From positions 62,001 to 126,000 of the forward strand of contig JAUIAM010000006.1 of NCBI GenBank assembly GCA_030425485.1: DNA of 64,000 nucleotides. Reading direction: 5' to 3'. Below, in pieces: positions 41,589 to 49,691 of this stretch. This DNA is from Verrucomicrobiia bacterium (lineage in GTDB: Bacteria; Verrucomicrobiota; Verrucomicrobiia; Opitutales; Cerasicoccaceae). The position numbers and the translations under genes are program-made. Position 1 is the first letter of the stretch. The number at the start of each line of letters is the position of its first letter. The notes under the pieces were generated by a model. The model saw only the letters and a program-made list of their open reading frames with translations, did not search any database and had not been told where the DNA came from.

Positions 41589-42737
41589 ATGCGTATACTG
41601 GCGATATTCTCTGGGGCAAAACTTGAAACTGGTGCCCACTACCGATACATGCGCTTGCTGCGTGAGCTTCAGGAGAAAGGCTATCAGGTAGTTTTGCTTT
41701 GTCCCAAGGCTTTGAAAGAAGATGTCGGTGCTGCAGAAGTACATTACTTTAAGCCAATCGGTGTTGGCTTGCGTCAATGGCGGGTGGCCAAAGGGGTACG
41801 TAAATTGCTCCGCGCCCAGCCTGAAATTGTGCGTGATTTGGACAAGTGTGTAGTCTTTGGGGCGGCTAATGCATATTGTGCTTTGGCAAATAAAAAACTC
41901 ATCGGTGTGCCTGTAATTTTTTCAGCCCGATCCTGTCTAGTAGAAATGGCCAGGGCTTCAATTTTGCACAACGAGTATCTAGGCAAAAGTAGTTGGAAGG
42001 AGCTTCCTTACCTGTGGTTGGCCACGTACCGAGAATCATATTTGTTCCGAGGTACCGACCAACTCGTCCTGCAGACAGAGGCAGAAAGGCAGCGTGCGAT
42101 AAAGCGATACGGACTTGCTCCGGAGCGTGTTCATGTTATACCCAATGATTGCTCTCTTGGCAGCGGTGCAGGCCACCTCCAGAAAACTAAAAACAAGGAT
42201 AGCCTACGTTTGCTCTTTGCAGGTTCACTCTCTGCTCGCAAAGGACTGGAGGTTGCGTTGGATGCCATGACTCAAGTCGTAGCTAATGGGAACGCAGTTC
42301 GTTTGGATGTGGCAGGGGAAGGGCCCTTATTTGCATTTTATAAACAATACGCTGAACGCCTTGGCATCTTAGAGCGGGTTAACTTCCTTGGCTATGTCTC
42401 AGGCATGAACAAGCGGATGAGCGAGTATGACGTGCTTGTCCTGCCGTCGTATTATGAGCCATTTGCCAATGTTGCCCTAGAGGCAATTGCCGCCAGGGTG
42501 TTAGTCTTGAGCTCAAACACGGGCGGAATCGGCGAGCTATTGAGTCCTACAAACATGGTTTTTCCTGTGGGAGATGTGCAGGCTTTAGCCTCGATGCTTG
42601 ATTGGGCGGCTCGCGCAGGTGACCAGGAGTTTTCAGGTTTGCTCGAAGCCCAGCGTGAAGCGCTCAGACAACTCGATTTTGACTGGGCGGGAAGCTTTTC
42701 CTCTTTTCTGGAGGGTAACTCCACTTCTTGCGGCTAG
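41589..42737 (+). CDS. GT4 family glycosyltransferase
   Basis: 382 residues, GT-B fold. N-terminal acceptor half with GAKLETGAHYRYMRLLRELQ; C-terminal donor half with LLFAGSLSARKGLEVALDAM, LDVAGEGPLF, NFLGYVSGMNKRMSEYDVLVLPSYYEPFANVALEAIAA (the E-x7-E motif) and SSNTGGIGELL. Retaining transferase for one linkage of the repeat unit; sugar unknown. Confidence 0.88.
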   Translation: MRILAIFSGAKLETGAHYRYMRLLRELQEKGYQVVLLCPKALKEDVGAAEVHYFKPIGVGLRQWRVAKGVRKLLRAQPEIVRDLDKCVVFGAANAYCALANKKLIGVPVIFSARSCLVEMARASILHNEYLGKSSWKELPYLWLATYRESYLFRGTDQLVLQTEAERQRAIKRYGLAPERVHVIPNDCSLGSGAGHLQKTKNKDSLRLLFAGSLSARKGLEVALDAMTQVVANGNAVRLDVAGEGPLFAFYKQYAERLGILERVNFLGYVSGMNKRMSEYDVLVLPSYYEPFANVALEAIAARVLVLSSNTGGIGELLSPTNMVFPVGDVQALASMLDWAARAGDQEFSGLLEAQREALRQLDFDWAGSFSSFLEGNSTSCG

Positions 42738-42836
42738 GCATTTTCTCTCGTCGAAAAATCCATCGCCTCTTGCAACAAAGGACAAAGCTGACCTAGATGC
42801 AAGTAAGAGTATCAATTCTAGAACGATTTCAATACC

Positions 42837-44114
42837 GTGAATAAATTCACCGAAAGACTATTTCGCTATCTCCCCCCCATTGCCTTTGTCAGTGTTTTTA
42901 CTGGCATACAGGTACCTATTGGTGGTTTGATTATTCGCCCGTTCGACATCCTGTTTATCGTGGTTATACTACTATTGCCTGCGGTGAAGTTTCAGCATAA
43001 TCCGTGGCGACGCATTAGCCCAATCGATGTTGTTGTGCTCGTATACTATGGCTACATGTTGATGGCTAATTGGCTGGGTGGTATTTTCCGAGGGCACCAT
43101 TTTACAGAGAATATCCAACTACTGGAGTATGTCGTTATCTACGCAGTCTGTCGTGCCTATTTTTCTGAGCCCCGAAATGGGCGAACATTTGTTTTTGTCT
43201 GCCTATGGGGACTGTTCCTCGTGGCATTGGTCAACATGGGCTATCATGTTAGTATTGGCCGTCTTGTAGGGTATAAGTTGCTGGACGAACCTAAACTATC
43301 CTATGGCCTTCTGTCCGGTACTAGTATTTTTATAGTACTCGCGACTAAAGGCCAGAGGCTCCGCTGGTTATATGTTCTAGTGATGCTCGCTGCACTCCCC
43401 ATGATGGTGCTATCGGGCGAACGTAAGGGGTGGGTGGCTTTCATAATGAGTTTTAGTATAACCATACCGGTAACCCAAATTCTTCTGAAGAAGAATGCCT
43501 TTGAAAATGCCTTTAAAATGTTTTTTCTAGCAACGCTCGGCGTAGGCTTGCTTGCTATAGCTATCTATCTATTTCGGGATAACGAATATCTGGAAAGGCA
43601 GTTAAATAGCTTTAGTACTATTATGGGTAATATTACGGCAGAGGGAATTTATGCACAAGACTCGGATTCCTCCTCCGACGAGTCCCGTCTGGCTATGCTG
43701 GATCAGACGATTTACTATGTGAAAGACTCACCGATCTTTGGGCAAGGAATGGGAACATACTACCTCTACCAAATGCACGGTGAATATAACCGTATTGCCA
43801 CAGACTATGGCCTGAGTGGCTTTTTCCTCTACCTGTTGGTTTATTTTGCCGCGACATACCAATTACTGACAAAGCGATTACGTGCTCTGACTTCAACCTA
43901 TTGGGATGGTTTTTTGCCTTGGCTTTTTCTGTCATTCGGATTTGTAATTAACCAATTCCTTGCTGGTGGTGGACTCAACCAGGTCTTTTTTGTTATCCCA
44001 CTTGCCATAGTTACAGGCCTCAGCCTGAGGCCACTTCCCTTTCCTGGGCCATACCCCGTATCTGGTCATATGATGGGGCCGATGCCTAATCCAATGATGA
44101 CCAGGCGTTTTTAG
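42837..44114 (+). CDS. Wzy-like O-antigen polymerase family protein
   Basis: 425 residues with roughly ten hydrophobic helices, GTG start at 42837. A periplasmic loop at about 265-320 precedes DSPIFGQGMGTYYL and NRIATDYGLSGFFLYLLVYF, a layout seen in Wzy_C/O-antigen polymerases. VLSGERKGWVAFIMSF is the typical Arg-containing segment. Likely the polymerase of the central cluster, next to Wzx and the transferases. The protein at 25776 belongs to the same superfamily but is not a close copy. Confidence 0.8.
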   Translation: MNKFTERLFRYLPPIAFVSVFTGIQVPIGGLIIRPFDILFIVVILLLPAVKFQHNPWRRISPIDVVVLVYYGYMLMANWLGGIFRGHHFTENIQLLEYVVIYAVCRAYFSEPRNGRTFVFVCLWGLFLVALVNMGYHVSIGRLVGYKLLDEPKLSYGLLSGTSIFIVLATKGQRLRWLYVLVMLAALPMMVLSGERKGWVAFIMSFSITIPVTQILLKKNAFENAFKMFFLATLGVGLLAIAIYLFRDNEYLERQLNSFSTIMGNITAEGIYAQDSDSSSDESRLAMLDQTIYYVKDSPIFGQGMGTYYLYQMHGEYNRIATDYGLSGFFLYLLVYFAATYQLLTKRLRALTSTYWDGFLPWLFLSFGFVINQFLAGGGLNQVFFVIPLAIVTGLSLRPLPFPGPYPVSGHMMGPMPNPMMTRRF

Positions 44115-44154
44115 AGGGCTTATATTTCCTGCTACTGGTAAATTATAGAATGTT

Positions 44155-45036
44155 ATGAGTAAACCGATAGTGAACGTTTTTGTCGTAGGGGCAGAGAAGG
44201 CCGGCACGACGTGGCTACACAAGTACTTTGAGTCCCTCGAAGCGATTTATGTTTCACCTACTAAAGAGATTGGTTACTTCTGCTCGCACGACAGTAATAT
44301 GGTCGGTGTGCATGAATACGAAAGGCTTGGTGTAGAGTATTACCATCGCTTTTATCGAGCCTACGGGCAGGAGCCTCTGGTCGCCGAAATCATGCCTATG
44401 TATTTGTGTGACCCCAAGGCACCTGCGCGCATCCACCAGTATAATCCAAAGGCAAAGATCATCATACTCTTACGCGACCCTATCAGTCGTGCGTACTCGC
44501 ATTATTGGATGGCAAGATGGAAAAAGAATGTAAGGTGCGAGTTCGAGGACTTAACGCTCGAGAATGACCCCTGCTTTCTTGGGAGAGGTTTATATGCAGG
44601 ACAGGTCGAGCAGTACTACAACCTTTTTGGTCGAGAGAATGTGCAGGTTTTTTTCTACGAAGAGACGTTCCGAGATAAGGATATCTTTACGTCTGAGTTG
44701 GCTGCGTTCCTGGGTATCTCGGCCAAAAGTAAGGGGAGCTTCGACAAGGATACCAAAGTGTATGCGGCCTCTGAGGTCCGCTCTGCGGGCATCTATAACG
44801 GAGTGGTGCGTTTAAACCGCTTTCTCCACCGATCGAAGCTTGGATCAACGCTGAATGCATTTGCGAAATCGCTAGGCGCCGGCAATGCCTTCAGGAAGTT
44901 TATATTCAGGGAGGCGAAGTATCCTGCAATATCGCCCGATCGTCGGAAAGCATTACTTTCTCAATACGAGCCAGATCGTATTAAGCTTGAGCAGCTATTG
45001 GGGCGCAGCGTTCCTGCGAAGTGGCTTGAGTACTAA
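44155..45036 (+). CDS. PAPS-dependent sulfotransferase
   Basis: 293 residues of the Sulfotransfer family. 5'-phosphosulfate loop GAEKAGTTWL at residues 12-21 with Lys15, and the 3'-phosphate site LLRDPISRAYSHY with Arg107 and Ser111; the C-terminus LEQLLGRSVPAKWLEY is also typical (loop binding PAPS near GRxVP-W). Predicts that the surface polysaccharide is sulfated, as in many marine bacteria. No PAPS synthesis genes are in this window. Confidence 0.9.
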   Translation: MSKPIVNVFVVGAEKAGTTWLHKYFESLEAIYVSPTKEIGYFCSHDSNMVGVHEYERLGVEYYHRFYRAYGQEPLVAEIMPMYLCDPKAPARIHQYNPKAKIIILLRDPISRAYSHYWMARWKKNVRCEFEDLTLENDPCFLGRGLYAGQVEQYYNLFGRENVQVFFYEETFRDKDIFTSELAAFLGISAKSKGSFDKDTKVYAASEVRSAGIYNGVVRLNRFLHRSKLGSTLNAFAKSLGAGNAFRKFIFREAKYPAISPDRRKALLSQYEPDRIKLEQLLGRSVPAKWLEY

Positions 45037-45133
45037 ATTTTCAGGCCTGCCGACGATGGCATAAGGCACTCAGCAGTTTATCCTGTATTAGCATAATGCG
45101 TAGTGACGTTTTAGTGCTCCAATCCTGCAAGGT

Positions 45134-46213
45134 ATGAAAATTGTTCAAATTATCAACGCGCTTGAAGGCGGCGGTGCGGAAATTCTAGCGGTCAATCTTC
45201 ACGGGGCGTACCTTGAGGCTGGCCATGAATCTCATTTGATTGCCGTCGATGGCAATTGCCCGGAAGGGGTTCGAGGTGCATCGGTTGTTTCGAGTGGGAG
45301 CCCTTATCGTCTCGGTGCGGCATGGGCATTATTGAAGGCGCTGCGTAAGCTTAAATTGGAGCGAGAAGATATCCTGCACGTGCACTTGTTTCCGATGCAG
45401 CTTTATGTCGCACTCTTTCGGGTCTTGGGGTTGATCCGTTGCCGTCTATACACGACTGAACACAATATTCACAACCGACGCCGCGACCGTTGCCTTTTTC
45501 GCTTGATCGATCGCTGGTTATATCGGCGCTATGATTGCATCCTCTGCATCAGCCACGGCGTGATGGATTCGCTAAACAAATGGGCGGGACCTTTTAGGGA
45601 CATCCGTGTCGCCTACAACGGCATCCAGTTGGACGCGTATCGTGCAGCCTGCCGCGAGGAGTGCGAGCGGCCAAGTTCGAGCGACAGGTTCGAAATACTC
45701 TCCGTGGGCAGCCTTTCTGAACAGAAGAATTATCCCTTTATGATTGAGGTGCTTGCGGCGTGCAAGGACTTGCCCTGGCACTGGAGCATTGCGGGTCGTG
45801 GTCATCTGATGGAGCAGCTTAAGCTTCAGGTGAAGGCTGAAGGGCTGGAGTCACGTGTAAGTTTTCTTGGCTTTGTTAGCGATATACCTCAGCGCATGGC
45901 GGCGTGTGACCTCTTTCTGCATCTGCCTGCCTGGGAGGGTTTTGGGCTGGTAGCCGTAGAGGCGATGGCGGCAGGCTGCCCTGTTTTGGCCAGCGATGTT
46001 GACGGGTTAAACGAAGTCATCCGGCGCGACTCGAACGAAGGCTCGCTGGTTAAACTGTCTGACAAAGCCGCGGTCATTGCGCAGCTGCGCGCTTTTATCG
46101 AGGGCAAGGCGGGCGACGAAGCCACACTCGAACGTGCGCGCAAGCGGGCAGAAGCGTTTTCCTTTGAGCGGATGCTGGAGCAATACCTTGCAGCTTACCA
46201 GCAAGCGAACTGA
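45134..46213 (+). CDS. GT4 family glycosyltransferase
   Basis: 359 residues, GT-B: IINALEGGGAEILAVNLHGAYLEAG, HVHLFPMQLYVALFR, YTTEHNIHNRR, then ILSVGSLSEQKNYPFMIEVLA, IAGRGHLMEQL and LFLHLPAWEGFGLVAVEAMAAG (E-x7-E). From here on GC content returns toward that of the flanking genome. Followed after five bases by another GT4 gene. Confidence 0.88.
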   Translation: MKIVQIINALEGGGAEILAVNLHGAYLEAGHESHLIAVDGNCPEGVRGASVVSSGSPYRLGAAWALLKALRKLKLEREDILHVHLFPMQLYVALFRVLGLIRCRLYTTEHNIHNRRRDRCLFRLIDRWLYRRYDCILCISHGVMDSLNKWAGPFRDIRVAYNGIQLDAYRAACREECERPSSSDRFEILSVGSLSEQKNYPFMIEVLAACKDLPWHWSIAGRGHLMEQLKLQVKAEGLESRVSFLGFVSDIPQRMAACDLFLHLPAWEGFGLVAVEAMAAGCPVLASDVDGLNEVIRRDSNEGSLVKLSDKAAVIAQLRAFIEGKAGDEATLERARKRAEAFSFERMLEQYLAAYQQAN

Positions 46214-46218
46214 GTTGA

Positions 46219-47391
46219 ATGCAAAAGCGTGAGCAGTCTAAGCATGATGCGCGGCCTTGTGTTGTCGTAGCAGTAACGACCCGTGCCAGCCTTCTACTGA
46301 TGAAGGGCGTGCTGGAGCGCTGGAAGGCCGAGGGCTATCGACCGGTCTTTGTCTGTGGTGATCGAGTCGATGAAGCCGAGGTCGGAGCTGAGACGCTACA
46401 TGTCGCCATGGGGCGGGACATCAACCCTATCCGTGACTTTAAGGCCGTGTTGGCCATGCGCAAAGCACTGCTCAGGCTAAGCCCCGTGATGGTTGACGCC
46501 AGCACTCCCAAGGCGGGACTGGTGGTGACAGTAGCCGCGCGTTTGGCCGGTGTACCGGTACGCCTGTATACGCTTCGCGGTTTACCGCTGGAAACAGCTA
46601 AGGGGCTCCGTCGATTGGTTTACTGGAGCAGTGAAAAGCTCGCTACGGCCTGTGCAACACACGTCGTGTGTGTGAGCGAAAGCCTGCTCAGCTCTGTGGT
46701 AGCCAAGAAACTGATACCCGCCGACAAGGCTGAGGTCGTAGGGCAGGGGAGCAGCAATGGAGTCGACACGACCTATTTCCAACCTGGGGCCTGTGATCAA
46801 GCTGCGGTGGAGGCCTTGCGCGCGCAACTGGCCTGGCCGGAGGATGCGATCGTCTTCGGTTACATCGGCAGGATACATCCCGACAAAGGCTTGGTGGACT
46901 TGCTCGAAGCCTGGGCAATTATCCGCTCCCGCGAGCCGCGTGCTCGGCTGTTGCTCGTTGGGCCAAATGAATTGCTAAACTGGCAACTACAAGCTGTGTT
47001 CGAGACAGCGCTTGAGGACGATCGTGTGGTCTGGCTGGGGAATCAGGAGGATGTGCGCCCCTGCTATGAACTGATGGATGTCTTTCTGTTTCCATCGCAC
47101 CGCGAAGGTTTTCCCAACGTCCTGCTTGAATCGGCTGCCATGAAGGTGCCTGTTGTGGCCTACCGGGTAACGGGGTCCCGGGATGCGGTTTGTCACGATG
47201 TGACGGGTATCCTCGTGGAACCGGGTTGTGTTGAAGCTTTCGCCGAGGCAGCCTTAACCCAGTTAGCGCAGGGGCGGGAGAATCTGGATTTTTGCCAGGC
47301 CGCGCGTAGCTGGGTGGTCGAAAATTTCGAGAGGCGGACACATCAGGACAGGCTGTTTAAGCGTTACCTGGCATGGGTTAAGGGTATGTGA
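46219..47391 (+). CDS. GT4 family glycosyltransferase
   Basis: 390 residues. The N-terminal part VDASTPKAGLVVTVAARLAG and YTLRGLPLETAKGLRRLVYW is characteristic of the transferases that often add the second sugar after a PglC-type start. Donor half: GYIGRIHPDKGLVDLLEAW, LLLVGPNE, FLFPSHREGFPNVLLESAAM (E-x7-E) and TGSRDAVCHDVTG. A 180-base gap follows with no recognised feature. Confidence 0.87.
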   Translation: MQKREQSKHDARPCVVVAVTTRASLLLMKGVLERWKAEGYRPVFVCGDRVDEAEVGAETLHVAMGRDINPIRDFKAVLAMRKALLRLSPVMVDASTPKAGLVVTVAARLAGVPVRLYTLRGLPLETAKGLRRLVYWSSEKLATACATHVVCVSESLLSSVVAKKLIPADKAEVVGQGSSNGVDTTYFQPGACDQAAVEALRAQLAWPEDAIVFGYIGRIHPDKGLVDLLEAWAIIRSREPRARLLLVGPNELLNWQLQAVFETALEDDRVVWLGNQEDVRPCYELMDVFLFPSHREGFPNVLLESAAMKVPVVAYRVTGSRDAVCHDVTGILVEPGCVEAFAEAALTQLAQGRENLDFCQAARSWVVENFERRTHQDRLFKRYLAWVKGM

Positions 47392-47571
47392 GGGCACACT
47401 TATGCCATGCGCGTATACTATCATTCATGGCTTACATGTTTTTTCGTTTTTCTCGTACCCCCACTTTCGGCGTGGTACCCCTTACCGTTTCTAGGCTTGC
47501 TCGGCCGGGCCTGATTCGATGTTTTACGGGGTGCTGCATATCTTATGTCACGGGTATTATCCACTTAGCTT

Positions 47572-48570
47572 ATGACCACTAAACTACTACAACGAATTGC
47601 GATTATTGGCGGGGCCGGGTTCATCGGAACCGTCCTGGCCAAGCGTTTGCACGAAGATGGGCATGAAATCATTCTGATCGATCTGAACCAATCGGAGGCT
47701 TTTCCTGATAAGAGCGTGATTGCGGACGTGACAGACCTGTCTGAGCTCACGTCGGCTTTATCAGGTGTAGATGTAATTTATAACCTGGCGGCTGAACATC
47801 GCGATGATGTCTCGCCCGTGTCCAAGTACTACGATGTAAACGTCGGCGGTGCCGAGAACATCATAAAAGCGGCTGAAGCAAACGGCATTAAGACCATTGT
47901 ATTCACCAGTACGGTTGCGGTTTATCCGCTCAAGCCTGCGAATCTCCAGACAGGCTCCCGCGAGACCGATCCGCCCGCCCCATTCAACGATTACGGCAAG
48001 TCGAAGCTGGAGGCTGAAGTGGTCTTGAAGCGTTGGGCGGAGCAGGGTGAGGGCCGGACGCTTGTGATTGACCGCCTCGTTGCAACCTTCGGACCCAATA
48101 ACCGTGGGAACATATACACGTTGATGAGCCAGATCGCCGGGGGCAAGTTTGCCATGATCGGCAATGGCCAAAATCGTAAATCTATCGCCTACGTCGGAAA
48201 TGTCGCCGCATTTCTGGCGCACGCGCTCACTTTTCAACCAGGTACGCACCTTTATAACTATGCCGATAAGCCTGATTTGGTGACCCGTGATTTGGTCAGC
48301 ACGATTCGTCAGGCTTTGGGAATGCAGGGCATGGGGCCGCGTCTGCCGTACCCGCTGGGGCTTATCGGTGGTATGGGTTTTGATGTCATGGCAAAATTAA
48401 CCGGACGTACTTTTCCCATAAGTGCTGTGCGTGTGAGAAAGTTTTGTGCCAACACGATTGTCAGTGCGGATAAGCTGGAGGAAACGGGTTTCCAGCGCAA
48501 ATACTCTCTCGAGGACGGCTTGCGCGAGATGATTGAGGCCGAATTTCTGCACAATAAAGGAACCTCATAA
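47572..48570 (+). CDS. NAD-dependent nucleotide-sugar epimerase/dehydratase
   Basis: 332-residue extended SDR: IAIIGGAGFIGTVLAKRL, NLAAEHRDDVSPVSKYYDVN, FTSTVAVYPL, FNDYGKSKLEAE (Tyr-Lys) and RLVATFGPNNRGNIYTL. Belongs to a capsule-associated SDR group that commonly sits beside a GT4 and the initiating transferase, possibly reducing or epimerising a lipid-linked or nucleotide sugar. Substrate not predictable. Stop overlaps next start (TAATG). Confidence 0.82.
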   Translation: MTTKLLQRIAIIGGAGFIGTVLAKRLHEDGHEIILIDLNQSEAFPDKSVIADVTDLSELTSALSGVDVIYNLAAEHRDDVSPVSKYYDVNVGGAENIIKAAEANGIKTIVFTSTVAVYPLKPANLQTGSRETDPPAPFNDYGKSKLEAEVVLKRWAEQGEGRTLVIDRLVATFGPNNRGNIYTLMSQIAGGKFAMIGNGQNRKSIAYVGNVAAFLAHALTFQPGTHLYNYADKPDLVTRDLVSTIRQALGMQGMGPRLPYPLGLIGGMGFDVMAKLTGRTFPISAVRVRKFCANTIVSADKLEETGFQRKYSLEDGLREMIEAEFLHNKGTS

Positions 48571-49682
48571 TGGCTAAGCTGCTGCTCGTCATTAACCACA
48601 TGGACTGGTTCTGGAGCCACCGCTTACCGTTGGCGGAGGGAGCGAGGGATGCCGGATTTGATGTGGGAGTTGCCTGTGCACAGGCCGGGACTGATCCGGA
48701 TTTGGCCAAGCATCGTTTTCATGGCTACGAGCTCCCGGCTGGAAATATCCTCCAGGTCCTGCGGCATACGCGCAGAACGATCAAGCAGGCTGAGCCGGAT
48801 ATCGTTCATGCCATCACCCTGAAGTACGCTTTCATCGCAGGCTTAGCCAGCATCGGACTCAAGACTGCACGAGTGCACACCATAGCGGGCCTGGGGTATT
48901 TGTTTTCAGGCGACGGAATAAAGCCCAAAGTCTTGCGAGCGATCGTGTGCCCGTTTTTAAAGTTGGCATTGCGTAATTCCAAACTGATTTTCCAGAACCC
49001 TGATGACATGAAGCTATTGCTTGATCGTGGGCTGGCAAAGCCGGAGCAGTGTCATCTCATCCGGGGCTCTGGTGTCGATGTCGCTCAGTTTTCTCCCGTG
49101 CCACAAGCTGAGCGTGATGAACTGAGCGTCATGATGCCGACCCGATTAGTGCATGAGAAGGGCGTGGCTGTTTTTGTGGAAGCCGCAAGAGTATTAAAGT
49201 CCAGAGGCGTAAATGCGCGGTTTCAACTCGCCGGTGGTATTAGTACGACTAACCCCAATGCGATTACCCAGAGTGAAATGGACTCGATGGTGGCCGATGG
49301 TGCAGTCGAATGGCTGGGTAAGGTAAGCGACATGCCCGCCCTGTTGGCCAAGGCATCTCTCGTGGCCTATCCTTCGCATTATCGTGAAGGCGTGCCCAAG
49401 GTGCTGCTTGAGGCGGCGGCCATGGGGAAAGCGATTGTGACCACGGACCACCCCGGCTGCCGCGAAGCCGTGCGTGATGGCTACAACGGCCTGCTGGTTC
49501 CGATCAAAGACCCGGTGGCACTGGCCGATGCCATTGTGACGCTGCTCGAGGACCCCGAGCGTCGCGAGACGATGGGCAAGAACAGCCGTGAGCTCGCGGT
49601 CAACGAGTTTTCTGCCACGCTGATCGTGGAGCAAACCCTGGCCGTGTATACGGTAGACAAGTCGTCAGTTGTGGGCTCATGA
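48570..49682 (+). CDS. GT4 family glycosyltransferase
   Basis: 370 residues, coupled to the SDR by one-base overlap. HMDWFWSHRLPLAEGARDAG, IVHAITLKYAFIAGLA, ARVHTIAGLGYLFSG, then MPTRLVHEKGVAVFVEAARVL, and PSHYREGVPKVLLEAAAMGKAIVTTDHPGCRE (catalytic region, E-x7-E type). This subtype is usually the transferase that adds the second residue onto the PglC-loaded sugar. Confidence 0.88.
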   Translation: MAKLLLVINHMDWFWSHRLPLAEGARDAGFDVGVACAQAGTDPDLAKHRFHGYELPAGNILQVLRHTRRTIKQAEPDIVHAITLKYAFIAGLASIGLKTARVHTIAGLGYLFSGDGIKPKVLRAIVCPFLKLALRNSKLIFQNPDDMKLLLDRGLAKPEQCHLIRGSGVDVAQFSPVPQAERDELSVMMPTRLVHEKGVAVFVEAARVLKSRGVNARFQLAGGISTTNPNAITQSEMDSMVADGAVEWLGKVSDMPALLAKASLVAYPSHYREGVPKVLLEAAAMGKAIVTTDHPGCREAVRDGYNGLLVPIKDPVALADAIVTLLEDPERRETMGKNSRELAVNEFSATLIVEQTLAVYTVDKSSVVGS

Positions 49683-49691
49683 TATACGCCT

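Noticed and set aside
47388-47582. 64-codon frame in the gap before the SDR gene
   Set aside because: No start signal, odd composition (many Cys, Arg, Phe), no family, and it runs into the next gene.
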